NCBI GenBank assembly: GCA_029204225.1
Contig: MU832634.1
Span: forward strand, 1 to 64,000
From: Diphasiastrum complanatum
Lineage: Eukaryota > Streptophyta > Lycopodiopsida > Lycopodiales > Lycopodiaceae
Reading direction: 5' to 3'
DNA length: 64,000 nucleotides
The translations under genes and the position numbers were made by a program. This document shows positions 22,425-34,389 of this stretch, piece after piece; the stretch's first letter is position 1; the number at the start of each line of letters is the position of its first letter. The notes under the pieces are model-generated. The model did not search any database. It saw nothing but the letters and a program-made list of their open reading frames with translations, and had not been told where the DNA came from.

Positions 22425-23567
22425 TGTTGGATTATTCTCCTTCTTACCAATCGACTAATCGGTTTTAATCTTCATCCATTGTTTATCCAGTTCTGCAGAT
22501 TTATCCATGTGTTAACACAGTCTGCAGAATTACAAGTGTTTCTACACAGTTTGCAGAATTACACAGAGTTTACAACAATGTCTCCTTTTTTGACTGTCAA
22601 AAATCTCGTTGAAAAATGCGATGTCTCCTTTTTCGTATTTTTCGTCTAATAGGAATCTCGTGTAAAATCATAGTGTCGCATTTTTTTGCTTTTTCAAAAG
22701 AGACTCAAATGTTAAGAAAATGACTATGACAAAGTGTGGAAAACCCTAAATGAGATTTAAGAGCACCTTCTTTTTTTTTATTCTTTTTCGCAAAAAAATG
22801 GACAGTATCGCCTATGGTTGTTTTAGTTCATTTCTGCAGAGCTATAGTTTTGGTTCATTTATGCAGACAGAATGATTACGGCCAATTTCACCGCTTATCA
22901 GCAATCAATGACAAGGATCGGATGGATGCCAGCTGATCACCAACCAACTGACGATCACAATTCATGACCTTATTTCTTAGTATAAATAGCTATTCATATT
23001 CATACAGTTTTCAAGTTATGATTATCAAAACTATCAGAAGCATTTGAATAGTTAGCTCTCTCTCTCTCTCAAGCCTACGAGCTTGAATACTCCTGAGCAT
23101 TCTAGCTCACTTCTTAAAGTTGTTTTAGAGATTGCTATTGCGCCACTGCTTATCAGCATTGCGCTTAATTTAGACTTTCATTTTAGCCGCTCAGAGATAG
23201 CATAGAGTACACAACTTTGATCCGCAACTTATTGTACTCATTTACTTCTGTTACGTTTTCATACTGAATAAATACTATCCTTCATTGCGTTCAATTTTCA
23301 TCTCAGAATGCGTTTCTATATTTCTTTGCGATTAATTCGCGAACAATTCGAGACTGATTATTTGTCTGATAATTTTCGATGCTTAATTGTTTGGCTACAT
23401 AATCACTCACTATTGTTTTGTTTGAAATTGATAGGCGTAGTCATGCATAAGAAAGATGAAGATAGTTTATTCTGCCGTGCACGAAAAGTTTTCTTTCTAG
23501 ACACACAAATTAGTTTCATTCGTTTCTTTTTGAGCTAGACCTATCTTCTGCACACCACTTTCCGACA
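22425..23567 (+). repeat. 5' LTR of plus-strand copia element F
   Basis: Starts TGTTGGATTATTC, ends TTTCCGACA, and is followed directly by TGGTATCAGAGC (23568-23579). Length 1143 bp. A TATA box (TATAAATAG) lies at about 22981. No 3' LTR partner is visible in the window. Confidence 0.85.
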
Positions 23568-23774
23568 TGGTATCAGAGCAATTTCACTACTTCTTTATCT
23601 GATTCCAACATGATATCAGAGTGAAAGCTCTAATACTTGATATCTTTCGTGATATTAAATTGATATCATACTCTTCAGTTTCTTTTCAACCTTTCAGTAT
23701 CAGAGAATTGATTTCCTATTGTTGGCATTACCACATCTTAGCGTCATCGATACAATCGACAGACTAAGTTCCAG

Positions 23775-24500
23775 ATGGATTCTTAAAGTAAAGTCGGTCT
23801 TATCGCAGACAAGCTGAATGGATCCAATTATCATTTGTGGAAATTTAAGATGAAGACCTTGCTAATCGCCAGCGACTTATGGGATGTTGTTATAGGTATA
23901 GAAGTAAAACCTGAAGATGACAACTCAAAGTGGAAATCGAAGGACGATAAAGCTTTTGCACTTATTATCCTCAATATATCAGATACACAGATTGGACACA
24001 TAACTGAAGCTAAAACGTCAAAAGACATTTGGGACATTTTGGACTCACTATATGATGTGAGGGACATAACTACTAAGTTACATCTACAAAGAAAATTATT
24101 CACATTCAAAATATCTACTGGTGATTTTTTTCAGAGTCACATTAACCAGTTTAAGAATTTCTTGCAATCATGACATTGCTTTCAAGCTTGCCCTCTACAT
24201 ATGAGAACTGGGTGATGATCAAATCGACATACACAGATTTAACTCTTACTAGAGTTATCACTATGTTGCTGCAAGAAGATAATCGAAGAAGTCAAGACAC
24301 TCTGTCTACTTCCTCATCTTAGGCTCTATATGTCAACAGAGGCTCTAAGTGACAGAAGCAAAAAAGCTCCAAGAAGGCTGCAATTAATCAGAAACAGACT
24401 CAAAGTCAAACACAATCATCAGATCCACAATAAAAAAAGAAGATATTTTGCAGGTATTGCAAGCACAATAACCACGATATCAAGGATTGTAGAATTCTCC
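23775..24500 (+). pseudogene. Copia gag (element F)
   Basis: UBN2-type gag: LNGSNYHLWKFKMKTLL, TSKDIWDILDSLYDV, LQRKLFTFKISTGDF. A stop (24171) and a frameshift interrupt the middle part. A zinc-knuckle remnant (CRYCKHNNHDIKDC pattern) lies near 24450-24490. A stop lies close to the first codons. Confidence 0.8.
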
Positions 24501-24502
24501 AA

Positions 24503-25890
24503 GTGAAGAACGCAACCAAGCAACATGATCAACAAGCAAACACAGTTTCATCATCTTCTCAAATCAAAGTGGACGAAGGCGCATTCATGATCAAAGATCA
24601 AAGCGCATTTTTGGATGATTCATGGTTTTTGGATTCTGGAGCAACTCAACATATGACCAATCAACGTGAGATCTTCAACTCATACACTCCTTATAGCACG
24701 AAGAAATTTGTTCATCTTGGTGACAATAGTACTCACACTATTGAAGGTGAAGGTACTGTAAGATTGTGGTTCTAGCATGAACAATTTAAATTACTATCAA
24801 AGGTTTTATATGTTTCTAAACTCTCTGCAAATTTATTATCAATGAGTAGAATTACAGATTTAGGTCATAAGGTAAAATTTAAATATGATCAATGCAAAAT
24901 AATTGATAGGAGTAATAAGATCCTTGCACTCGGCAAGAGGCAGAGTTACTTATATAGATTGGCATACTGTTATTATGAGTCTAGTCAAGTCTTGAAAACC
25001 TCTGTTCTAGTCAATAAAGCATTACTATGGCATCATCGCTTAGGACACTTGAATCATGCATCTGTTATGAACATGTCCAGAGAATCCATGGTTCTTGATC
25101 TTGACTATGCTTCTGGTAACGTCGATCTCCCTATCTGTCATAGCTGCAGCTTTGGAAAGTAGGCTAGGATTCCTTTTAGATCAAACCATATGCATGCAAC
25201 AAAAGATCTATTAGACATTGTTCATATAGATATATGTGGACCCAAGCAAACTCCTTCATTGCTAGATGCAAAGTATTTCATTACCTTTATTGACAAATTC
25301 TCTAGAAGAACAATCGTTTCTTTTATTAAACAGAAATCTGAGGCTTTCATCAAATTCAGACAATTTAAAGAGCATGCTGAGAATCAAACTGGTGAACGAA
25401 TCAAAGCATTGAGGTCAAATAACGGGAGAGAATACATCTCTAACGAATTCAAGGACTATTGCCTTAATAACAACATTGAACAACAATACATCATTTTCTA
25501 TTTGCCTAAGTCAAATGGTCTTGCTGAGAGAAAGAACAGAACCTTAGTTGAATCGGCAAAGTGCATGTTATCACATGCGACACTTTCAAAGTGCTTCTGG
25601 GATGAAGCTGTTTCAACAACAACCTATATTTAGAACAGATGTTCTACTAAAGGCCTCTCAGACAAAACACCATTTGAAGTTTGGACAAGTACCAAACCTT
25701 CTTTATCAAACTTACGAGTATTTGGATGTACTGCTTTTGCACAGATTCCTCGTAATCTCAGGAAGAAACTCGACTTCCAGATTATCAAGTGTGTTTCATT
25801 AGCTACACTACTTCAGATCAAGCCTACAAGCTGTTCGATCCCATCGAGTCGAAGATATTCACTAGCCGGGATGTCACTTCATCGAAGATC
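24503..25890 (+). pseudogene. Copia protease and integrase (element F)
   Basis: The protease has the active-site block WFLDSGATQHM (24625-24660, D-S-G intact). It is followed by the pre-integrase zinc region (LLWHHRLGHLNH, then CHSC) and the integrase core (DIVHIDICGP, FITFIDKFSR, ALRSNNGREYIS, GLAERKNRT). The second catalytic Asp in the expected RSDNGGEY block is Asn here (RSNNGREY, near 25415-25435). Stops at 24772, 25160 and 25633 break the chain, and FEVWTSTKPSLSNLRVFGC continues after the last. It would not be active. Confidence 0.85.
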
Positions 25891-26229
25891 AGTTTCCAGA
25901 CCTCAAAAAAAAGGGCAGTCCCTATGTAGCCGACCTATCAGATTCTCATGACGCTTTGAACTTTCTAGTTCCTCAGTCGACTATTCGTATTGAAGGTCCA
26001 AGCTCCTCTACCCTTGACGAAGAACAAATCAACATCGAATCAGAAGATGATGATGTTGCAAGTTAGCAACTACAGTATGATGGAAATAATCAACTTCTTG
26101 TATTACCCAGAAGATCTTCAAGGACTAGTAGACCACCTAACTGGTATATCGATGAGTCTGCAGCTTATCTTGTTCAGGAACTGACGTCTGTCCAAGAGGC
26201 ACTCAGTCAGTCTGATTCAGATCTCTAGA

Positions 26230-27600
26230 AAGAATGGATAAAGGGTATTCATCTCTTATCAAGAACCAGATATGGACGATTGTCGAATTACCTACTAGCA
26301 GAAACGTAGTTGATTGCAAATGGATTTTCAAAGTCAAGTACAACACAGATGGAAACATCAACAGAAGAAAGGCATGACTTGTAGCCAGAGAATTTTCTCA
26401 AGTATACAACATCAATTACACTGAGACCTTCAGTCTAGTAGTAAAGCATTCTTCTATTCGACTTTTGCTATCATTTGCCAGTGCAGCAGATTTGGAAATA
26501 CATCAAATGGATGTACAGATAGCATATCTCAATGGAGTTATCAAAGAAGACATTTACATGGTGCAACCTGAAGGTTATATTATCGAGGGTAAGCACAATC
26601 ATGTTTGTAAACTCCATAAAGCACTTCATGGCTTGAAGCAATTTGCTCGAGCATGGTTTCAAAGGATCAGTACTTTCCTTATTGATCACAGCTATACACC
26701 TAGCTCTTCAGATTCAAACATTTACTTCAAAGTAGTGCAATAATCTTTTATCATTATCACTTTGTACATGGATGATACATTGCTTTTCAGCAACAATACC
26801 GAATTGATAAAAGAAGTCAAAACAATGCTATCTTCCGAATTGGACATGACCGATTTGGGCGAAGCTCATTTCTGCCTTGGTATACAAATCTACAGAGACA
26901 GAAAACAGAAGTTGGTCTACATTACACAATAGAGATACATCTACAACATGTTAGTCAGATATAATCTGATGAATTGCAAGTTAGCTCTCTCAGCAATGTA
27001 ACCAAGACTCAAATTGTGAAAGGACTAGTGTCCCCAAACAATTCATGAGAAGTAGCAGATGCATGAGTATCCTTACCATTCTATTATAGGATCTCTTATG
27101 TATGCCATGATCTGTACCAGGCCTAACATAGCATTTGCAGTCAGCTCTCTCAGTTGGAAGGCTCTTATCAGAGTCATGAGATATCTTCGAGCTACTATGG
27201 ACTTTTGCATTTGTTATGGAGCAGTCGACAACGACAAACTCAATTTACTTATTGGTTACACAGATGCAAGTTGGGCAGGAGATGTAGACACTCGTAAATC
27301 TACTTCCAGATTTACATTCTTCCTCACTAATGGTCCAGTTTCTTGGAACAGTCGCAAACAATCTTCAATAGCTCTATCTTCCACTGAATCAAAGTATACC
27401 GTAGCCTCTCAAGCTACAAAGGAAGAAATTTGGTTGAGAAAATTACTCTCAGATATTGGTCTGATATGCTTCGGCGATATTATTTTGTGATAATCAAAGT
27501 GCCATCGCTTTATCAACCAGTCCTAGATTTCATTCCAGGAGTAAGCACATTGAACTGAAGTATCATTTTGTTAGAAGCAAAGTTCTCAGTGAAGAGGTTA
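26230..27600 (+). pseudogene. Copia reverse transcriptase and RNase H (element F)
   Basis: RT blocks: VVDCKWIFKVKYNTDG, ETFSLVVKHSSIR, IHQMDVQIAYLNG, HGLKQFARAWFQR, the intact catalytic YMDD (26765-26776), HFCLGIQIY. RNase H: YPYHSIIGSLMYAMICTRP, YTDASWAGDVDTRKSTS, SIALSSTESKY, then SRSKHIELKYHF near 27540. Stops at 26374, 26741 and elsewhere, and a frameshift near 27.48 kb, inactivate it. Copia coding stops at about 27.60 kb, without polypurine tract or LTR. Confidence 0.88.
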
Positions 27601-27604
27601 GATT

Positions 27605-27893
27605 GCAGTCCTGTAGAAGTCTACTCATCGAGAACTTCTTGCAGCAAAAAAGGCAATCACTCCATTTTTGGTTCTTTTTAATTTCTAAGGCATTTATTCT
27701 GCATAGTGACCTTAACCATTTTCAAAGTTTTATGAGTGACAAAGCCATTACGGCAATTGGTAACTCCAGACTCCTAAGATGGTCATTATGGTTTGACCAT
27801 TTCACATTTACCTGTGAGCATGTCCCGGGTATCAAAAACAATGTAGCAGATCTACTCAGCAGACTCCAGAATAGTGAGTATCACCCACCTTGA
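27605..27893 (+). pseudogene. RNase H fragment resembling endogenous pararetrovirus (Caulimoviridae-type)
   Basis: About 95 codons directly joined to the copia end show an RNase H C-terminal half: an ELLAAKKAI-like block in a neighbouring frame, LHSDLNHF, then LLRWSLWF, CEHVPG and VADLLSR. The RLLRW and HVPG spacing with VADLLSR fits plant pararetrovirus RNase H better than Ty3 RNase H, but the fragment is short and a Ty3 origin is possible. There is one frameshift at the start and a stop at 27891. No other viral gene is visible nearby, so this is a broken relic. Confidence 0.45.
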
Positions 27894-27956
27894 CGCAAGT
27901 CACATCACCAGCTATCCAGTTGTATCGCACCATCAACAAGGTGAGAAGACACATAC

Positions 27957-28860
27957 TGTCGTAAAACGTGGGGATGACTGGCAACAGAAGCTTGAAGCTT
28001 CGAGCGTAAGTGTGTAGGATCAGAAATGCAACAATTAGTAGCATAAATATCCAAGATGAATCATTTATACAAAATTGCGCAAAGGAACAATACAGTAGTG
28101 AGACAAAAAAATTGCACTCTGATTAATATCAACAGTGAGTACAATGGCTTGAAGTAATAACTTTAGTTTGCTAAGCATGATTACGCTGGCTACAGAAGAA
28201 CTCTGATTATAATGTAAAAAACACTTACATTGCTTGATTTAGCTAGTAGTATATATTTACGAGTGTCTTCAAAAAATATCTTACAAGCATTGAATGCTAT
28301 TTATGCCAGTCTTTGTATATGTACAAAGTGGATAACCGCCCTTGGGATATTTAGCGGTCCAGTTGTTTTTAGGGATTATGATAAGTTGGTGACGTCGGTT
28401 CGCCACCGTTGGAGAAACCCGAAAAATGCGAAGGTGCCTTGAAAGTGATGGTAGAAAAATGCAAAAAATCCAACAGTGCCCTTAAAATGAAGTTTGGTCA
28501 CAGTGTCGTTTTTTTTTTAAGACAGAGAAAATGCAAAAAACTCGATAGTGCCTTTAAAATGAAGTTTGTTCACAGTGTCATATTTTTTCCAAAGGTGTCA
28601 CTTTTTCCCGACGGTGTCGCTTTTTTCTCAACAGTGCAAAAAAGACGAAGGTGCCTTAAAAGTATTTAAGGCACAAAAAATCCCTAAGGTGCAAAAGGAC
28701 AAAAAAGATGACAGTGCTTTAAAAAACAAAAATGCTTTAAGGAAAAACTAAGTTTTTGAAAAGATGCGAAGGTTCGAAAAATATGTTGTCGACCTTCGGC
28801 TGTTTTCAGGATGCTCATTACTTGAACAATTTGTTAAGGCTGAGCATAAGAAATCTAACA
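27957..28860 (-). repeat. LTR of minus-strand copia element C
   Basis: On the minus strand it starts TGTTAGATTTC at 28860, after a purine-rich tract (AAGGTGGAG, 28869-28861), and ends TTTTACGACA at 27957 (904 bp). A TATA-like CATAAATAGC lies near 28300 on the minus strand. It contains many short GTGCCTT/GTGTC-type repeats at 28.42-28.75 kb. ORFs inside are shadows. Confidence 0.65.
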
Positions 28861-29480
28861 CTCCACCTTAATGTGGATCTTGAAAAACTTTGATCTTCAG
28901 ATTTAGCATTTTGTTAAATCTGAGATGTTGCTCCTTTGATAGAGCCTTTGTCAAGTAATCTGTTGCATTGTAATTTGTTCTGTAGAAAACCAATGCTACT
29001 TTCTTGCTATGCACTTTCTCTCTAAGGTAATAATACCTTATTTCGATATGTTTGCTTCGAGAGTGAAATCTCAGATTGGGAGATAATGCTATTGTGCTTT
29101 GATTTTCACAATAGATTGTTGTAGGAAGTGGTTGTGCAAGGTTGAGGTCTACAAATAGTTGTCTTAGCCAGATCGCCTCTTTCTTGGTTATATAAAAAAT
29201 ACAAATCCAGAAGTTGATTTTCTGGTATCGATATCTCTTGTCCAATCCGCATCTGTGTAGGCTTGAAGGATGTTGGTAGTTTGGATGCCTCCATAGCAGA
29301 TGCTGAGAGTTTTCGTTACTTGGATGTACTTTATGACCTTTGTTATCGCTTTCCAATGAGTTAAGCCTAGATTTGATAGGAACTGGCTAATTGTACTGAT
29401 CGGATATGCAAGGTCTGGTCACGTGCAGATCATTGCATACATCAGTGAGCCGATGATGGATTGATTTGAGTTTTATGGTT
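28861..29480 (-). pseudogene. Copia RNase H fragment (element C)
   Basis: Right to left: IIGSLMYAMICT (a stop) PDLAYPI near 29460-29400, a STISQFLSNLG-like stretch, ADW and DTRKSTSGF in a shifted frame, then KKEAIWLRQLFVDLNLAQ, YCENQSTIALSPNLRFHSR, SKHIEIRYYYLREKV and TDYLTKALSKEQHLRFNKML to the end. It ends at the polypurine tract of the LTR. RT and everything upstream are missing past about 29.48 kb. Confidence 0.85.
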
Positions 29481-30680
29481 TGGAGGCCAAGTCCCAATGT
29501 GACATTTGAGTTTTACGATTTGGAGGCCAAGTCCCAGCACCAAGAAGGCCAAAAAAAATGAGGCCTAACTACCAACCTTTGAGGGCTCCGTCGACAACCC
29601 AAAACAGAGAACTTTCAGGATAGTCCTGAGCAGAATGTTGTTGAGAGGTTGTCTCTTGGATGCATCCTACTGTCCAACTAGTCTCTTGGTCTCCGAAAAT
29701 CGTATCTTCGAGCTGAGATTCTTCTCACCGGGTCCCTATCCCGATCGGAAGTATTTGGGATTATCTTCTTTAGGAATTGCTACCAACACACATATTTGGG
29801 TGGCTAAATAGACATAATCCTGCTAGGCTGCTGAGCGTTGTCTGCAGGCTAGCATTTCTGTTTTGATGATTTTTATGCTCCTCAGAAGAAAAAACAGCTC
29901 GATAGACAGAGAAGCTTTATTTTCTGAAGCGCATTTTCTCAATGTAATCCACTTGGATCGTAATTACTTTATGAAGTCGCTGCCAACAGACCTCATCGAA
30001 AACCAATCGTCCTCTGAAAACTGCTCTAGTGCTATCTCAATGGAGGATAATATCTCGAAGTCTCTCAAACAAATTCTAGTCTCCTCAGAGTCAGAGGTAG
30101 GAGTTAAAAGCAGGGGACTAGAAAGATCTTGTGAATGCTTTATTTCTCTTTTTTCCTATTTCTGGCATTGATCGATAGAAGATCGCTGAATCAAATTACT
30201 TTTAACATTTTGTATGATCTTCAGAAATCTTCCAACATGCTTGTTTTCTCCTCTTAATACTGCGTCTATCTTACTCTTAATACTGCATCTATCTTACGAA
30301 GCGAATGTAGAGCAGAGAGAGATAAGGATCGACCATATTGCGCTGATTTCTCTGCGGCTGTTGGATTAGTGCGTGAGCTATCCTGCTCAAGGCCTTCCAT
30401 CAGTTACCAAGTGTTGATTATCTCAGGCTGCTCGCTCACTTCAGTGGATTGATCTTTACTATGTCTTGCCTTTTTACCAACTTGGCTGGCATTCGCAAAC
30501 TGATCATCCTACGGAGAAACTTTTCTAGGAAGACTATCGTTGCTAGCAAGTTTAGCAAATGATGTTGTTAGCAGATGGATCTTTGATCTGCTCTCCTTTG
30601 GATTTCCTTGTGATGAAAGGAGATAGTCAGATGATTCCAGTTTAAAAATCTCATACGTGCTAGAAATCCGTGCCACAATT
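29481..30680. other. Non-coding stretch, one unrecognised ORF
   Basis: It contains a direct repeat of about 30 bp (TTGAGTTTTA(T/C)G(G/A)TTTGGAGGCC at about 29467 and 29505). A 102-codon plus-strand ORF at 29863-30171 has no recognised family; it is Ser-rich and could be chance or an old exon. No RNA gene or LTR boundary was found. Confidence 0.3.
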
Positions 30681-30687
30681 GTCAGCC

Positions 30688-30735
30688 TAGAGAGAGAGAG
30701 ATATAGAGAGAGAGAGAGAGAGACGAACATCCCCA
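30688..30735. repeat. (GA)n microsatellite
   Basis: GA repeats with a TATA interruption. The LSLSL frames are artefacts. Confidence 0.9.
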
Positions 30736-31500
30736 AACGCGAGAGAGATAGCCTCGTTAGCAAACCGAGAGAGGATTAGTGGCCCATGAAGTTTCCGTTA
30801 GCATTCATTAATCACTTTATTAATCATAATCTGATAAGGTGGCCAATAAAAGACGGCTATCTTGAAAAGGTAGTTTTCAAGGTAGTCCATAAATCAAAAA
30901 GTGGCTATCTTGATTATGCACTGTGTCACTTGGAAGCTGGACAGTGAGCATTGTATGTGCATGCATGGGGAGTAGGGTCATGCATCCTTTTTCCCATACA
31001 TGCATCCTCCTCCCCATCGTTTTTAGTTTAAAAAAGCTCATGCATGGGTGAGAGGAGGAGGATGCATGGGTGCACCCATACACATGCGCAAAAGTGTACA
31101 TAAGTTTAAATATATATATAGAGTAAAGAGTGTCCGTCGTTGACGGGCAATGGACGGCCAACGATCTAGGTGGCGGCTTGTGGTCGAGACGTGTGGACGA
31201 TGCTCAGAGTGGGCGATTGATGATTGAAGACGGGGTGGCCGACAATTTGGGCTACGACCGATGGTTTGGGTCGAAGGTCAATGGTTTGGGTTAAAAGATG
31301 TCAGTGACAATTAGCTGAAATTTTGGGTGACGACCGATGGTTTGGGTGGACGACCAATGATCGTACAAATATGGTGCAGATTTAGGTGGCCGTCGACGAT
31401 TTGGGTGACGGCCGATGATTTGGATGGTGGCCGATCTCGCACATCTCGCATCTCGAATATCTAACATATCTCACACGTCTCGGCCATAGTAGGGGTCAAC
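30736..31500. other. Non-coding repeats: CATGCATCC inverted repeats and GACCGATGGTTTGGGT array
   Basis: At 30960-31075 several ATGCATCC/GGATGCAT blocks with CCTCCTCCCC face each other as imperfect inverted repeats. From about 31170 to 31430 a degenerate unit related to GACCGATGGTTTGGGTG recurs at irregular spacing of about 20-60 bp, at least seven times. No gene visible. Confidence 0.55.
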
Positions 31501-31699
31501 CATGTTCAGAATAGCACATGGAGTATCTTATTAAAAAGTTGACCGGCGGTAGGCGATCTGTGTTTGCAAATGTCTGTTAACGGACGACCCACAGTTCAAA
31601 GTGAATATGTTGTTCATGCATGTGGTATGTATGTGTGTTTTGTTGGAATTCGATGCTCAGCCTCAATGATGAGCATCTTGAAAGCTGTACAAAACCCAG

Positions 31700-32580
31700 A
31701 AATAGAAGGCTCGAGTTTTTCAGAAGGTTAAAAAATCCAGTGTCGGATTTTTTTCGACCCAATGTCATCATTGTCAAAAAGAGATTTTTCGACCCTGGAT
31801 CGAATTGAGACAAAAATTATCCAGGCGTGTTCGACCCTGGATCGGGTCAGCTTGGGACTGATAAATCCGACCCATGTGCATATTTTCACCCTTGTATAAG
31901 TTTTCGACCCTTTGTATATGTTTTGATACTACGTTACTTTTCGACCAAGTGTATAAAATTTGACCCATTGTAAAATCCGATATTGTTTTTCAGAAATTCG
32001 ACCCATTGTAAAATCTGATACTTTCGGTCAGAAATTCGAATTTCTGACAAAGGGTCCAAAATATACAAAGGTTCAGAATAAATCTGCCTCGATCTGATTC
32101 GATCCAAGGTCAGAAAATCCTTCTTTGCCAAGCTTAAGGTTGGGTCAAAAAAGTTCGATCCTTCGGAAAAATTCGAGTCTTTTAAAAAAATTTGAGTCTT
32201 TGAAAACATTCGATCTGAAAAATTCGAATCTTTGGAAAAATTTGAACCTTCGAAAAAAATTCGAGCCTTAAAAAAAATTCGAGTCTTCGGAAAAAAATTC
32301 GAGTCTTGTGAAAAATTCGAGTCTTTGGAAAAATTCGAGTTGACAGTACAACGGGTCGAATTTTACTCTGAGTCGAAAAAATTTCAAAGGGTCAAAAATA
32401 TACAATGGGTCGGAATAAATTCGCCTCGATCCTAGGGTCGGAAAATCCTTCTTTACCAAACTCAACGTTGGGTCGAAAAAATTCGAGCCTTTGAAAAAAT
32501 TTGAGTCTTTGGAAAAATTTGATCCTTTGAAAAAATTTGATTCTTTGAAAAAAATTCGAGTCTTTGGAAGATATCTAGTT
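31700..32580. repeat. Degenerate TTCGA-rich repeat field with an internal about 340-bp duplication
   Basis: Dominated by variants of AAAAATTCGAGTCTTTGGAAA and TTCGACCCATTGTAAAATC. A longer block at about 32045-32160 (AATATACAAAGGTTC..., CCTTCTTTGCCAA) recurs at about 32386-32490 (AATATACAATGGGTC..., CCTTCTTTACCAA), so the field includes a duplicated larger unit. ORFs here (repeated KFESLEKFE / NFFKGSNF) are repeat translations on either strand. Confidence 0.7.
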
Positions 32581-32836
32581 TGTAAAAAAGTTACGAAATT
32601 TCGTAAAAGATACAAAACTGCATCTATCTGAGTAGGATCTTTAAAAATATCAATCAAACTGAAATCAACTATGGTCATGCATATACTTGCTGGAATTAGC
32701 TCGAAGAGAAAAAAAATTTGCAGTTATGACTTTTTGAATTGATGTCATTATTTTAATACTTTTATTGATAAAAGCATTTTTAACAGTTATCTACAAAAAC
32801 CCTAAATCCAAACAAATAATTCAATAGAGTCTAGTA

Positions 32837-32849
32837 ATGTGTGTGTGTG

Positions 32850-32945
<96 letters not shown>
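32837..32945. repeat. (GT)n(GA)n microsatellite
   Basis: Seven GT units, then about 43 GA units. It abuts the 3' truncation point of the Ty3 fragment at about 33.0 kb. Confidence 0.97.
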
Positions 32946-32946
<1 letters not shown>

Positions 32947-32999
32947 TATTCTCTACGCCATACATACTCGCATCATCAAGAACTAAGAGTAAGTGCGGA

Positions 33000-34387
33000 T
33001 CAGACAGAAGCTTGTAACTTGCCCAAAACGGTGTTGAGATGAATCTCATGCTCCTCAACCGCTTTACTAAAAACCAATATATCGTCAATAAAATTGATGA
33101 CAAACTTGCCCATATAGTCTCGCAAGACATTGTACATGAGCATCATGAACATGGCTGGGGCATTGGTTAACCCAAATGGCATAACCAAAAATTCATAATG
33201 ACCGAAACGGGTTTGGAAGGCCATCTTCTGGACGTCTTCATCTCGAATCCGTATTTGATGGTATCCACTTTTGAGATCTATCTTACTGAAAATGGTTGCA
33301 CCTTGCAACGCATCCAGTAGATCATCAATCTTGGGCATCGGATACCTGTGCTTTACAGTGATCTTATTCAATCCCTTGTAATCTACACACATCCGGAAAC
33401 TACCATCCTTTTTTTTTAACAAGTAAAATAGAAGGGGCGAAAGGTGAATAACTCGGACGGATGTACCCCAGCTTGAGATACTCCTCCAACATCTTTCTGA
33501 CTTCCTCTTCCTCTTTTAGGCTCATCCTATAAGGAGGCCTACATACCGGACTTGCCCCTGGAATGAGCTGAATACGATGATCAACGTTCCGACTAGGCGG
33601 CAATCCTTCTAGCATATTACTAATTAGCACGTGTTTAAACTGCATGCGGATGGACTTCTCCAACTTACTCGCTGGGTCACATCTAGGCTGAAATGCAAAT
33701 ACGTGTGCATTAGGGGATGCAAAAGTAAATGAAGCTTCTTGTGGTTTATTAGTGAGTGTGCTTATCTGATTATTACCAACATAAGAATCAAAACTGGAAT
33801 CAACATTTACATAACACAACCACAAATATTGAATTTTCCATTCTCTTTATTTGCATATAGGTAACAAGAGGACCCTCAACAGATGGTCTCTCCCCCTTTA
33901 AGACATGAGACATACCCTCATGCCCGAACTTATACACATGTGATTTAAAATCTATAGCGGGCTGCTTACTTGCATGCCACCGCTTACCAAGTACAATATC
34001 AAACTTAGCTAGTTTAGTGATTTCAAAATCTAACTTCTCGGTATACGTCTGAATAGACAAAGACGCCCGAGAGACTCTTTCATCCCAAACCTCTGCTCCC
34101 TTACCATCTGGCATCTCAACAGTATACCGGTAATCCGATGGAACAATAGCCAAGTAAAATTTCTTCACCACATGAGAATTAATGATATTATGCGAGGAAT
34201 CGGTGTCAAATAAGATGAACACATCATGACCTTCCAATTTTCCCCTCATGCGTATCGGTTCACTGTCTGAAAACTGATAAGCTTCCCGCGCTTTGGTGGA
34301 CAAGAAACAAACTGGTGCCTCTGGAATAAGCCTCCACACCAAAATAGTCATGACACGACGAGTGTCCTCATCATCACTTACCAACAA
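33000..34387 (-). pseudogene. Ty3/gypsy protease and reverse transcriptase fragment
   Basis: Right to left: a retropepsin domain (FILFDTDSSHNIIN at about 34210-34165, D-T-D where D-T/S-G is expected; FDIVLGKRWH), a linker, then RT blocks [80 protein letters not shown] and the intact catalytic FIDD (33092-33081). Frameshifts lie near 33.81 kb and at a T-run at about 33.41 kb. RT is cut at 33.0 kb within the palm, next to the microsatellite; gag, RNase H and integrase are absent. Confidence 0.9.
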
Positions 34388-34389
34388 GT

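Noticed and set aside
29863-30171. 102-codon ORF as a host exon
   Set aside because: No family recognised and no convincing splice context; kept only as a remark in the non-coding entry.
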